A stretch of 15,086 bases of DNA from CAZNNH01 sp964574335 (GTDB lineage Bacteria; Acidobacteriota; Vicinamibacteria; Fen-336). Position 1 is the stretch's first letter. Each line of letters starts with the position of its first letter. The stretch spans positions 1-15,086 of the forward strand of contig CAZNNH010000155.1 of the NCBI GenBank assembly GCA_964574335.1, written 5' to 3'. Below are positions 1 through 8,438 of the stretch, in pieces. A model generated the notes under the pieces. It saw nothing but the letters and a program-made list of their open reading frames with translations. It was not told where the DNA came from and made no database searches. Made by a program: the position numbers and the translations under genes.

Positions 1-1467
1 AAACGGGATCAGGGCTTTTGCTTCAACCCGCTCGGAGCCGTGGATGCTCACCACGTCGAGCTGCGGGCAGACAGGATCGCCGTGGCGGTCGACGAAGTGC
101 TGGAAGCTGCGGTCGGGCACCACCTGGCGCACCCTCGGGAAGCTGATCCGGTAGACGTGGGTGGCCAGCGAGAAGATCACCCCGGAGAGCACGGCGAACT
201 CCAGCGGCAGCATCAGGGTGGCCAGGAAGGTGGTCACCATCACCGCGCTCTCGCCGCGCGAGGCGTGCAGCAGCCGCGCGATGGCGCGCCGGTCCACCAG
301 CCCGTAGGCGACCAGCAGGATGAGCCCGGCCAGGCCGGCCTTGGGGAGAAAGGCGAGGTAGGGCGCCATCACCAGGCTGGAGGCGAGCACGATCAGGCCG
401 GTGAAGACGCCCGACAGACGGGTCCGGGGCCCGGCCTGGAAGCAGACCAGCGAGCGGGTGAAGGAGCCCGAGCAGGTGTAGCCGCCGAAGAGGCCGGCGG
501 CCAGGTTGGCGATCCCCTGTCCCACCAACTCCTGGTCGACATCTAGGCGGTCCCCGCTCTTCTGGGCGATGGCGCGGGCGATCGATATCGACTCCACCAG
601 GCCCAGCAGCGCCACCGCCAGCGCCCCGGTCAGCATCTCCGCCGCGGTCCCGCGCTCGACGAGGGAGAAGACCCGGGACAGGTCGGTGAGAGGAGGGATG
701 GCGCCGGGGATCTCGCCCACCACCCGCACGCCGAGCCGGTCCGGGCCCAGCCCGGCCACCACGGCGGTGGCGCCGCCAAGCGCCACCAGGGAGCCGGGAA
801 GGCTCGGCATCTTGCGATTGACGAGGAGGATCACGGCGACGGTGGCGCACCCGATCAGCAGCGACAGGCCGTGGACCTGGCCGAGCTGTCCGCCGAGGAC
901 GCCGATCCGGGCCCACAGTCGCGCGTCGGGTGGCGAGGGGAGGCCGAGCAGCGGGCCGAGCTGGTTGGCGGCGATCAGCACGCCGGCACCGGCGGTGAAA
1001 CCCAGCAGCACGGCGCGCGAGACGAAGTTCACCAGGAAGCCCAGGCCCAGCAGGCCGAAGAGCAGCCGCAGGCCGCCCACCAGCAGCGCCATCAGCGAGG
1101 CGGCCACCAGGAAGTCGGCCGAGCCGGGGAGAAGCAGCGGGGCCAGGACCGAGAGCATGAGCAGGCTGGTGGTGTTGGTCGGGCCGGTGGCGAGGTGTCG
1201 GGAAGAGCCCCACAGGCTTCCCGCGATGGCGCCCACGATGGTGGCGTAGATGCCGAACTGGGCGGGCAGTCCGGCGATGGCGGCATAGGCGATGGCCTGG
1301 GGCAGGGCCACCATCGCCACGGTGAAGCCCGCCAGCAGATCGGGGAGGAGGTCGGCGCGCGAGTACGTCCTGAAGATCGCCACCGGACGGGTCAGGTGGG
1401 CGCCCCAGCGGGAGAGCGGCGCTCCCTCCGGGGAGCCGGTCCCCTCGACCATCGTTCGGAACGGCAT
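1..1467 (-). CDS. SulP-family anion (sulfate) permease, 3' end cut by window edge
   Basis: This is an inner-membrane transporter of the SulP/SLC26 family, which moves sulfate, bicarbonate or related anions; the substrate cannot be told from sequence. Read on the minus strand from ATG 1467, 489 codons stay open to base 1. The N-terminus carries the family pattern: AGFTVAMVALPQAIAYAAIAG and a GLWGS/ATGPTNTTSLLM-type stretch near residues 46-105, then about ten hydrophobic segments to residue about 430. Conserved signs include ANLAAGLFGGYTCSGSFTRS and a LPKAGLAGLILLVAYGLVD stretch before the cytoplasmic STAS linker. The STAS domain begins at about residue 460 (CPQLDVVSIHGS) but the last dozen residues no longer resemble it. 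Family members are usually 550-750 residues, so the end is missing. GTG 1470 and ATG 1452 are alternative starts; no strong ribosome site is visible. It is divergent from the glycosyltransferase gene. Confidence 0.92.
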   Translation of the reverse strand, partial: MPFRTMVEGTGSPEGAPLSRWGAHLTRPVAIFRTYSRADLLPDLLAGFTVAMVALPQAIAYAAIAGLPAQFGIYATIVGAIAGSLWGSSRHLATGPTNTTSLLMLSVLAPLLLPGSADFLVAASLMALLVGGLRLLFGLLGLGFLVNFVSRAVLLGFTAGAGVLIAANQLGPLLGLPSPPDARLWARIGVLGGQLGQVHGLSLLIGCATVAVILLVNRKMPSLPGSLVALGGATAVVAGLGPDRLGVRVVGEIPGAIPPLTDLSRVFSLVERGTAAEMLTGALAVALLGLVESISIARAIAQKSGDRLDVDQELVGQGIANLAAGLFGGYTCSGSFTRSLVCFQAGPRTRLSGVFTGLIVLASSLVMAPYLAFLPKAGLAGLILLVAYGLVDRRAIARLLHASRGESAVMVTTFLATLMLPLEFAVLSGVIFSLATHVYRISFPRVRQVVPDRSFQHFVDRHGDPVCPQLDVVSIHGSERVEAKALIPF

Positions 1468-1592
1468 CACGCCATTCTAGGGCCGCCCACCCGGCATCCC
1501 GGCTCCCCCCGGGGAGGAGAGGCGTGCCATGCTAGGGGCTGCCGAAGCCGCCACGCGAGGGGGACACCGCTGGCCAGACGCGAAGCAGGCGC
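1468..1592. other. Divergent intergenic spacer
   Basis: This 125-bp GC-rich spacer separates the divergently transcribed permease and glycosyltransferase genes. Promoters for both should lie here, but I see no convincing -35/-10 pair. Confidence 0.4.
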
Positions 1593-3461
1593 ATGGGGAC
1601 GAGCGAGCCGCTGACCCGAGACCGGTCCGGCCGCGGGCGCCGCCTCTCGTCACGCCTGCCCCTGGCGGCCATCCTGCTGCTGGCCGCCCTCTTCCGGTTC
1701 ACCGGGTTGGGCTGGGACCTCCGGCATCCCGTCCACATCGACGAGCAGCTCTTCGTCGACGGGGTGGCGGCCATGCTCTCCGAGCGGAGCCTCGACCCCG
1801 GTTACTACGAGTACCCGGGTGTTCCCTTCCTGGTCCTGCTGCCCGTGCTGTCTGGCATGAAGGGGCCGCCGTTCGGACCCGAGGCCTACCTGGCGGCGCG
1901 AGGCCTGATCGCGGTCGCCGGCGTGCTGGCGGTCTTTCTGTTGGCCTGGCTGGGCACCCGTCTGGTCGGGCGGTTCGCCGGTCTGGCCGCGGCCCTGTGG
2001 CTGGCCGTCTCGCCCTGCGACGTCCACACCGCCCACATGTTCCGGCCCGACGTGCTGCTGCAGGTGGGCGCGCTGGTCTCGTTCCTGGCGTTCGCGCGCC
2101 TGGGCTCCCGGATCCGCGACGACCTCGGGGCGGGCGCCGCGCTCGGCCTCGCGTTCGCCACCAAGTTCACGGGTGTCTTCCTCGGGCCGGCCTACCTGCT
2201 GGCGCGGTGGCGGGCGCCGGGACGCCGGCTCCGGGGACTGGCCGTGGGCGTGGCGGCGGCCGGGATCACGTTCCTGCTGCTCACGCCCTACCTGGTCGTC
2301 AAGGTTCCCGCCTTTGTCTCCGGAATCGACACCCAGGTCACCCACCACTTCGACATGGAGGGAGCCTCACCCGCTCCAGGCTGCAGCCCGGCCCTCGTCT
2401 ACTACCTCGAGCGCTGCTGGTGGAACCTGGGACCGCCCGGCGCGGTGCTGGCGGTGCTGGGTCTGTTCGGCGTGCGGCGGCGGTATCCGAGCCTAGCGCC
2501 ACTGGCCGTGCACGCCTTCACCACCCTGGCGGTCATGTCGACGGCCGACCTCCGCTTCCAGCGGCACCTGGTCCCGATCCTCCCCGGGCTGTGGCTGCTG
2601 GCGGCGTCCGTGCTGGAGCGGCTTCAGGGTCGCTGGTGCCGGGGACGCTGGCTGCTGGTGGCGGTAGTGGCGCTGGTGCCGCTCTTCCGGTCCGCTGCCT
2701 ATGTCCACGACGTCTACCGGCCCAGCACGCGGGACCGCGCCGCCGACTGGATCGCCCGCCACGAACCCCACGGCACCCGGATCCTGACGCTCTTGCCGCT
2801 GGGCCTCGACCGCTCGCGCTTCGAGGTGACGTGGGAGGTCCACGACCAGCGCGAGCGTCGCTTGATCGCTCCCGAGATGGACCTGATCGTGACCTACCAG
2901 GCCGAGCCCACCGTGATGCCCGGCCTCGAGCGGGCAGCGACGATCCCGGCTTTCGGCCCCGCCAACGGTGTGCCGGTGGTCGTGTGGCGCGTCCCCGACC
3001 GCCTCCGTCTCCCGTACCGTCCCGTGCCCCCCGACCGGATGACCCTGGTCGCGTCCGCCGCCTCGGCCGCAGCGGCTGCGGTGACCGACCACGACCCCGC
3101 CACGTTCTGGTCCGTCAAGCGCCGCACCAAGCGTCCGGTCCGCTTCGGCGCGACCTTCGAGTCGCCGCTCCGTATCGGTCGCCTGGTGCTCGACCTCGGC
3201 TCCCGGCCCCGGTGGTACCGCCCCGAGCTGCAGGTCGAGGTCTCCACCGAACCCGGCGAATGGCACCGGGTCCCCTCCGCCAACGCGCGCCCCAAGGCGC
3301 CCCTGCAGGTCTGGGGCGACGGCTACTCGCAAATCCTGCTGATCGAGCCGGCCGACGTCTGGGGCGTCCGCCTCGTCTACGGAGGCTGGCGCGCCTGGGG
3401 CTTCCCCGAGCTCCGCCTGGACCAGCTGAAAAGACCCGGGGACACAATACGGGTCAAATGA
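1593..3461 (+). CDS. GT39/PMT-like membrane glycosyltransferase with C-terminal F5/8-type-C-like domain
   Basis: The 622-residue product looks like a GT-C fold glycosyltransferase of the dolichyl/polyprenyl-phosphate-mannose type. Such enzymes use a lipid-linked sugar to glycosylate proteins, lipids or polymers on the outer face of the inner membrane. A first membrane segment (about 23-36) is followed by the acidic pair in HIDEQLF (D50, E51), the catalytic motif position of this fold. About ten more hydrophobic segments follow to residue about 375. From about residue 480 there is a soluble domain with the pattern of a discoidin/F5-8C carbohydrate-binding module: AVTDHDPATFWSV, then strands ending in VRLVYGGWRAWGFPELRL. 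Acceptor and donor are unknown. The last ten codons and the stop (TGA 3459-3461) lie inside a long palindrome, so the original C-terminus may have been replaced. The ribosome site before ATG 1593 is weak. Confidence 0.85.
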   Translation: MGTSEPLTRDRSGRGRRLSSRLPLAAILLLAALFRFTGLGWDLRHPVHIDEQLFVDGVAAMLSERSLDPGYYEYPGVPFLVLLPVLSGMKGPPFGPEAYLAARGLIAVAGVLAVFLLAWLGTRLVGRFAGLAAALWLAVSPCDVHTAHMFRPDVLLQVGALVSFLAFARLGSRIRDDLGAGAALGLAFATKFTGVFLGPAYLLARWRAPGRRLRGLAVGVAAAGITFLLLTPYLVVKVPAFVSGIDTQVTHHFDMEGASPAPGCSPALVYYLERCWWNLGPPGAVLAVLGLFGVRRRYPSLAPLAVHAFTTLAVMSTADLRFQRHLVPILPGLWLLAASVLERLQGRWCRGRWLLVAVVALVPLFRSAAYVHDVYRPSTRDRAADWIARHEPHGTRILTLLPLGLDRSRFEVTWEVHDQRERRLIAPEMDLIVTYQAEPTVMPGLERAATIPAFGPANGVPVVVWRVPDRLRLPYRPVPPDRMTLVASAASAAAAAVTDHDPATFWSVKRRTKRPVRFGATFESPLRIGRLVLDLGSRPRWYRPELQVEVSTEPGEWHRVPSANARPKAPLQVWGDGYSQILLIEPADVWGVRLVYGGWRAWGFPELRLDQLKRPGDTIRVK

Positions 3462-3485
3462 CCCATATTGTGTCCCCGGGTTTTT
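3430..3485. repeat. 26-bp-stem palindrome, REP/RAYT-like or bidirectional terminator
   Basis: Bases 3430-3455 and 3460-3485 pair as a 26-bp stem around the loop AAAT. There is one C/A mismatch (3450/3465) and one G/T pair (3433/3482). The core is GGGGACACAATA and its complement; the arms end in AAAAGACCC and GGGTTTTT. The T-run on either strand lies at the foot of the stem, so it could terminate transcription both ways. Short palindromes with a GGGGACACAATA-type core are, from memory, found near REP-associated Y1 transposases (RAYT, IS200/IS605-like), but no such gene is in this window. The glycosyltransferase stop codon is in the loop. Confidence 0.8.
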
Positions 3486-3578
3486 GGCGTCAGTCCCGCC
3501 GAGGCTTCATTGCGGCGAGCCGTTCGCCGGATACGCCCGAGGCCGGCTGGCCGCACGCGGGGCCGAACCGATGGCAGA

Positions 3579-4541
3579 ATGCGCCTGGTGCCTCGAGGTC
3601 TGGTCACGGGAAAGGCGCAGGCCGGCCGGCGGTTGGACGACGTCCTCGGCGTCTGGCTGTCCGAGAGCCTGGGGCTTCCGCTGAGGCGGTCGGCGGTCCG
3701 GCGCCTGGTGATGGCGGGAGCGGTGCGCGTCGACGGCCGGCCACTCCGCCGGCCCGGCTACGTCCTCGCCACCGGGCAGCGTCTCGAGGCCCACGTCGAC
3801 CTCGAGGGCCTGGGGCGATCGAGGCCGGACATCCCGGTCGCGCTCGGGCCACCGGACGTCTTGTTCGAAGACCCGTGGCTGATCGCGGTGGCCAAGCCCC
3901 CCCACCTTCCCTTCCACCCCACGGCCGATCCGTCCCGCCCCAGCCTGGTGGCCAGCGTGTCGCGCCTTCTCGGCGAGCGCGACGGCGAGGCGGCTCCGGC
4001 CCACCTGGGCGTCCACCAGCGCCTGGATCGTGACACCACAGGGGTGGCGCTGCTGGTCAAGGACGCCGCGGCCAATGCCGGTCTGGCGCGAGCGTTTGCC
4101 GAGCGCCGGGTCGTCAAGGTGTATCAGGCCTTGACCGCACGACCGCCACGCAAACTGCCCCAAGCCTGGACGATCGAGAACCGCCTGGCCGCTCAGGGTG
4201 GTGGTCGGAGGTCCCGCATGGCGATGGTGGAGGACGGCGGCGCCCCGGCCTGCACCGATGTACGGGTGACGCGGAGGTTCCAGCACGCGCTGCTCGTAGA
4301 GGCCCGCCCCCATACCGGACGCAAGCACCAGGTCCGAGCCCACCTCGCCGGCGCCGGCCTGCCGGTCCTCGGCGACACCCGCTACGGCGGGCCGTCCCGG
4401 ATCGGCGGCCTGGCCATCACCCGGGTCCTGCTCCACGCCAGCCGCCTGGAGCTGCCCCACCCGGTGACGGGGGCCGGGCTGGTCGTCGAGTGCCCCGACC
4501 CGACCGACTTCCGCGCCGTGCTCGACGCCCTCGCGCGATAG
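3579..4541 (+). CDS. RluA-family pseudouridine synthase
   Basis: This enzyme converts specific uridines in rRNA or tRNA to pseudouridine; the exact target is not predictable. Taking ATG 3579 gives 320 residues. An S4-like RNA-binding region lies at about 12-75 (AGRRLDDVL through RRLVMAGAVRVDGRPLR). The catalytic domain includes HQRLDRDTTGVALLVKD, which matches the RluA signature HRLDxxTSG with D150 as the predicted catalytic aspartate. It also has VKVYQALTARPP and the C-terminal GRKHQVRAHLAGAGLPVLGD, typical of the family. The open frame extends upstream to 3468, inside the palindrome, but the extra 37 residues are Arg-rich and unlike the family. GTG 3588 is another possible start. It converges on the DUF4340 gene across a 61-bp gap. 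Confidence 0.9.
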   Translation: MRLVPRGLVTGKAQAGRRLDDVLGVWLSESLGLPLRRSAVRRLVMAGAVRVDGRPLRRPGYVLATGQRLEAHVDLEGLGRSRPDIPVALGPPDVLFEDPWLIAVAKPPHLPFHPTADPSRPSLVASVSRLLGERDGEAAPAHLGVHQRLDRDTTGVALLVKDAAANAGLARAFAERRVVKVYQALTARPPRKLPQAWTIENRLAAQGGGRRSRMAMVEDGGAPACTDVRVTRRFQHALLVEARPHTGRKHQVRAHLAGAGLPVLGDTRYGGPSRIGGLAITRVLLHASRLELPHPVTGAGLVVECPDPTDFRAVLDALAR

Positions 4542-4602
4542 ACAGGCGCACGCCAGGCGAGGGGCGTCCGAGTCGTGGGCGGACCTGCTGGCGCCCGCCC
4601 GG

Positions 4603-5985
4603 CTACTTGGCCTCGGCCGGCTTCTCCAGCTTGGCGACGGCCTCGAGCAGCTCCTCGGCCTCCTTGGTGGCGAGCTTCAGGATGCTGTCGTCGTCGATCC
4701 GTCGGCCGTAGAGGGCGGACTCCTTGCGCCCGACCTCGATCCACTGCGGGGGCTTGTCCTTCTCGTAGCGCAGCGTCAGGCGGAGCGCCGGCTGGTCCAG
4801 CCCGTACTCGGCCAGGGGGCCCGGCGCGTCGATGAAGGAGTCGGCCTCGACGCCCCCGATCTTGAACAGGACGTCCTGGACGGTGTCGGTCGACACCTCG
4901 CCGCCGTCCGGCGTCCGTTTCCACGTAGCCGTGCTCTCGAGGTCGTCGCCCTTCGGCTCGCGGTCGTAGCTGTGCTTGGCCCCGTCCTTCTCGATGTCCA
5001 GTCCGGTCACCTCGTAGGTGGCCACGTCGAGGAGCCGGCGGGCCCGCAGCCCGTCCATCCCCTTGGCCAGCTCGGTGACCACCGAGTCCGCCACCACGCC
5101 GACCAGGCGGGTGCTGGCCTCGCGGACGTACACTTTTCCCTGGGCCAGGCTGCCGCCGATCTGGAGCGTCTGGCTCCCCTTGTCGCCGACGCGGAGGACC
5201 ACGCTCCGCGAGGGGTGGGTGAAGCCGAAGCGCTCCAGGTCCTGGTCGGAGGCCTCCTCCGCCGTGATCTCGTCCATCTTCAGCCGCTCGAGGGTGCCGA
5301 TCAGGCCGTCCACGGTCCAGCGTCCTGCCCGCGTGTGCAGGGGCCGGGTGAACGACCACTCGCCGCCCGCGTCCTTGGCCAGCGCGTACCGCCCGTCGGG
5401 CCCGGCGATCTCCAGCGCGTTGACGGCATCGCGCTCGATGTGGAGCACGGCGCGATCGCGCAGGTCGAAGGCATGCTTGTCGAAGGAGCTCTCGAGGTAG
5501 GAGGCGATGGTGAAGACCCGGGGCTTGTCGTCGATCTTCGCGTAGATCCCGCCGCCCGCCGGTGCGGTGTCGCCCAGCATCAGCCGGACCGGCTCGGCGG
5601 CCCCGGTCACCACCGCCTCGACGGTGGTCTTGGGGGGCTCCAGGCCGTACTCGCCGAGGTTGACCGGGGTGGTGCCGTCCTGCACCACCGCATCGATCTC
5701 GAGGGACTCGAGGCTGCCGAGCAGGCTGTCGACCTGCGAGCGGTCGGCCGGCGCCTGGAACGGGGCCGTCAGCCTCCACGACTCGCCGTCACGGACCAGT
5801 CGGATCGGCTCGCGGCCGACCCGGCTCAGGGTGAGCTGCTCCACCTTGCTCTTGTCCAGCTCGAGGGCCTTCTCCTTGGCGTCCTTGTCGGGGCGCTTCG
5901 ACTCGACGAAGTAGGCGTAGGCGCCCACGGCGGCCGCCAGCGCGACCACCACGTACGTCCTCCAGAACGGCGCTCGGCGTGCCAT
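4603..5985 (-). CDS. DUF4340 domain protein, last gene of the GldG-type ABC operon
   Basis: The 460-residue protein has one N-terminal membrane anchor (about residues 8-24, FWRTYVVVALAAAVGAYAYF) and a long soluble part predicted to be periplasmic. It contains the repeated pattern of DUF4340: a value line (LTLSRVGREPIRLVRDGESW), W-L-T-PF, short linkers with GLEPP, LMLGDTAPAGGGIYAK and VFTI, then further copies such as VVLRVGDKGSQTLQIG and TLRYEKDKPPQWIEVG. DUF4340 proteins are often encoded directly after GldG-like ABC auxiliary proteins; their function is not established. It starts 3 nt after the upstream stop, so it is translationally tied to that gene. It ends in a Lys/Glu/Ala-rich tail. 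Confidence 0.88.
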   Translation of the reverse strand: MARRAPFWRTYVVVALAAAVGAYAYFVESKRPDKDAKEKALELDKSKVEQLTLSRVGREPIRLVRDGESWRLTAPFQAPADRSQVDSLLGSLESLEIDAVVQDGTTPVNLGEYGLEPPKTTVEAVVTGAAEPVRLMLGDTAPAGGGIYAKIDDKPRVFTIASYLESSFDKHAFDLRDRAVLHIERDAVNALEIAGPDGRYALAKDAGGEWSFTRPLHTRAGRWTVDGLIGTLERLKMDEITAEEASDQDLERFGFTHPSRSVVLRVGDKGSQTLQIGGSLAQGKVYVREASTRLVGVVADSVVTELAKGMDGLRARRLLDVATYEVTGLDIEKDGAKHSYDREPKGDDLESTATWKRTPDGGEVSTDTVQDVLFKIGGVEADSFIDAPGPLAEYGLDQPALRLTLRYEKDKPPQWIEVGRKESALYGRRIDDDSILKLATKEAEELLEAVAKLEKPAEAK

Positions 5986-5988
5986 CGC

Positions 5989-7653
5989 CTACCCCCGCCG
6001 CCGCCACCAGGTATAGACCCCCAACCCGACGAAGAAGAAGGGGATCAGGACCAGCGAGGTCCAGGCCAGGTTGAGCCGCTGGCCTCCGGTGAGCACCAGC
6101 CGCTGGTTCTCCGGCTCCTTGGGCCGGATCGAGATCAGGTCGGTGTCCTGGGCCAGCCACGCCACCATGTTCAGGAAGAGGTCCCGGTTCCCCGGAAACC
6201 CGAGCAGGGTGTTGCTGGCGAAGTCGGAATCCCCGACCGCCACCACGCGCCCCTCCGGCTTCTTGGGCTTCTCGGCCTCCTTGGCGTCCCCCGGCTTCTC
6301 ACCCTCGGCGGCCGGGGCGTCCTCGGTGGCGGGCGGCTCCTCACCCTCGGCAGCCTCCTCGGTGGCGGCCGGCTTGTCTCCCTCGGTCTCCGGGGCCGTG
6401 ATGGTGGCGGCCACGGCCAGCGAGATGGGGCCCACCCGGTCCTTTCCCTCGTCCATCTTGACCGGCTCCTTGAGGCTGAGGTCGGACTCGGCCCAGGAAG
6501 CGGGCGAGGTGCGGACCAGGTCCTGGACGGTGACGCCGGCCTGGGTGGCGGTCCCGGCGGTCATGCTGCGGGCCTCGTGGAACGCCGACACCACCTTCAG
6601 GTCACGCGTGATCTCGTGGTGGGTGTAGTCCATCACCATGGGCGTGATGGGCCCGGTCCCGTAGAGCTCGCCGACGCCCGAGACGTCCACCACCACGTCG
6701 TTGCCGGGCGTGATGTTCCACCCCTCGAGCAGGCCCTCCAGGTCGGGCTGTGAGCGGGAGCTCTCGAGCTCGGGGTCGAGCATCAGCAGCAGCTTGCCGC
6801 CCTTCGAGACGTAGTCCCGGATCGCCTCGACGCCCGGCGCCAGCAGGTCGGCGGTGGGTCCGGCGATGACCAGCACCGAGCAGTCGGCGGGCACCGTCTT
6901 CTCGCGCAGCAGGAAGAGCTTGCGGGTCTGGTACTGGCTCTTCTCCAGCGCCGCCTTGGCCTGGGAGTAACCCTTCGGATCACCGTCGTCGATGTCACGC
7001 TCTCCCTCGCCCTCGACGAAGCAGACGGTCTTGGTGGTCGTCCGGGTGACCTTGATCAGCGCGTTGGTGATGTCCTGCTCGGAGTCGCTGGTGAAACGCT
7101 CGCGCTTGCCCCCGTACTCGATCACCAACGAGGGGAGCGAGCTGATCTCGTACTCGCGAGCCACGCCCGGCCGCTTCCAGGGGTCCACGTACTCGACCTT
7201 GAGCTTGTCGGAGGCGGCCTGGTACTCGGTGAGCCGGTCCCTGACCGCGGTCGGGACTTCCTCTCGCAGGAAGTAGGTGATCTTGGCCTGCTCCTGGAGG
7301 TCGGCCAGGACCTTGAGGGTCTGGTCGGAGAGGCTGAAGCGGCGGTTCTTGGTGAGGTCGACACGCTTGGTGTTCTTGACGGCGATGTAGTTGATGGCTC
7401 CCAGGAGCGCCAGCACCGCCACCGTGAGGACGAAGGCGTTGGTACCGTGCGCCCACTGCCGGCGGCCGACGCCCCCGGTCAGCGACTCCCAGCGCAGCGT
7501 CAGGTGAAACACGATCAGGGCTGCCCCGCCGACGAGGTAGTGCTCGGCGGCGCCGGGCAGGGCGTGGCCCTCGTGCGAGAGCCACTGGGAGACGACGATC
7601 ACGAGAAGACCGACCGGCGCCAACAGGTCGACCAGCCGTCGAAGCGCGCCCAT
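5989..7653 (-). CDS. GldG-like ABC transporter auxiliary protein (ABC_transp_aux type)
   Basis: This 554-residue protein resembles the auxiliary component of 'gliding motility' type ABC systems (GldG family). It is outside Bacteroidota here, so the name does not imply gliding. Two hydrophobic segments lie near the N-terminus, a third follows (FVLTVAVLALLGAINYIAV, about residues 74-92), then VDLTKNRRFSLSDQTLKVL, a hallmark of the family. The soluble part has VCFVEGEGERD, VLVIAGPTADLLAPGVEAI and GGKLLLMLDPE, as expected for the periplasmic domain. After about residue 425 comes a low-complexity Glu/Ala/Pro/Lys insert of about 50 residues, then VVAVGDSDFASN and a final membrane helix (LVLIPFFFVGLGVYTWW). 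ATG 7653 overlaps the upstream stop as TGATG. A longer open frame reaching 9669 is an artefact of the N-gap. Confidence 0.9.
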   Translation of the reverse strand: MGALRRLVDLLAPVGLLVIVVSQWLSHEGHALPGAAEHYLVGGAALIVFHLTLRWESLTGGVGRRQWAHGTNAFVLTVAVLALLGAINYIAVKNTKRVDLTKNRRFSLSDQTLKVLADLQEQAKITYFLREEVPTAVRDRLTEYQAASDKLKVEYVDPWKRPGVAREYEISSLPSLVIEYGGKRERFTSDSEQDITNALIKVTRTTTKTVCFVEGEGERDIDDGDPKGYSQAKAALEKSQYQTRKLFLLREKTVPADCSVLVIAGPTADLLAPGVEAIRDYVSKGGKLLLMLDPELESSRSQPDLEGLLEGWNITPGNDVVVDVSGVGELYGTGPITPMVMDYTHHEITRDLKVVSAFHEARSMTAGTATQAGVTVQDLVRTSPASWAESDLSLKEPVKMDEGKDRVGPISLAVAATITAPETEGDKPAATEEAAEGEEPPATEDAPAAEGEKPGDAKEAEKPKKPEGRVVAVGDSDFASNTLLGFPGNRDLFLNMVAWLAQDTDLISIRPKEPENQRLVLTGGQRLNLAWTSLVLIPFFFVGLGVYTWWRRRG

Positions 7654-8438
7654 CAAACCCTCCACCGCTGGCTGGCCACCGACTGGTGGGCCAGGAACAG
7701 GCCGAACCCGATGAAGCTCAGGTAGAAGACCAGGTCCTTGAGATCGAGCACGCCCTTGATCATGTCCTCGAGGTGGTTGGTCACCCCCAGGAAGGCCACC
7801 ACCTTCATCACCGGCCCCGCCATCGGGTCGTCGGCCCAGCCGAGCGTCCACACCCCGAGGAAGAGGCAGAAGGAGAGGATGCCGGCGATGATTTGGTTTC
7901 GGGTGAGGGTGGAGACGAACAGCCCCAGCCCGATGAAGCAGGAACCGAACAGCAGCATCCCCAGGGTTCCGGTGAGTAATGGCCGCCAGTCGGGAGCCAC
8001 GGTTGCGTAGTGCCACAACAGGGCCACGTTCAGCAGGCTGGCGCACAGCATCAGCGCGTAGAGAAGGACCGCCGCCAGGAACTTGCCGAGCACGATCTGG
8101 AGATCGGTGATCGGCGAGGTGGCCAGCAGCTCGATCGTCCCCTGACGCTTCTCTTCGGCGAAGAGGCGCATGGTCAGCATCGGGATGATGAACAGCGCCA
8201 CCACCGCCATGTTCTGGAAGAGCGGGCGGATCACCCACTCGTCGATCGAGATGTTGGGCGGCCCACCGTATCCCATGTCCGGGCGGGTCGAGGCCCGCGC
8301 CACGTAGTCGGTGGCGAAGTAGAAGAAGATGCCGAACAGCATGGTCCAGGCGAACAGCGCCGCGTAGGCGATCGGGCTGCCGAAGTAGTGGTGCCACTCC
8401 TTCTGGACGATGGCGCCGACGTTCCGAAAAGCCGTCAC
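7653..8438 (-). CDS. ABC-2 type permease (GldF-like)
   Basis: The 261-residue membrane subunit pairs with the ATPase encoded upstream. It has six hydrophobic segments at roughly 23-44, 76-97, 115-140, 150-172, 178-200 and 235-253. The cytoplasmic motif FAEEKRQGTIELLATSPITD is typical of ABC-2/GldF permeases. The start is GTG 8438, because the frame begins with TAFRNVGAIVQKEW, the usual N-terminus of this family. That GTG overlaps the ATPase stop as GTGA once the scaffold gap is closed, which suggests translational coupling. The stop overlaps the GldG-like start. The substrate is unknown. Confidence 0.92.
   Translation of the reverse strand: MTAFRNVGAIVQKEWHHYFGSPIAYAALFAWTMLFGIFFYFATDYVARASTRPDMGYGGPPNISIDEWVIRPLFQNMAVVALFIIPMLTMRLFAEEKRQGTIELLATSPITDLQIVLGKFLAAVLLYALMLCASLLNVALLWHYATVAPDWRPLLTGTLGMLLFGSCFIGLGLFVSTLTRNQIIAGILSFCLFLGVWTLGWADDPMAGPVMKVVAFLGVTNHLEDMIKGVLDLKDLVFYLSFIGFGLFLAHQSVASQRWRV

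Noticed and set aside
3468..3578. Upstream extension of the pseudouridine synthase starting in the palindrome (MCPRVFGV...)
   Set aside because: The added residues are Arg-rich and unlike the family, and the start lies in the stem of the palindrome; ATG 3579 fits the usual N-terminus.
1529..4033. An 834-residue plus-strand open frame rich in Arg, Pro and Gly
   Set aside because: It is a shadow of the glycosyltransferase and pseudouridine synthase genes in another frame, typical of high-GC DNA, with no domain.
4542..4602. Possible terminator between the convergent pseudouridine synthase and DUF4340 genes
   Set aside because: A GGGCGG/CCGCCC pair with a 12-nt loop can be drawn, but there is no T-run and the stem partly enters the DUF4340 gene region.
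4972..6753. A 593-residue plus-strand open frame opposite the DUF4340 and GldG-like genes
   Set aside because: Its composition is that of an antisense shadow; the minus-strand frames carry clear domains and operon spacing.
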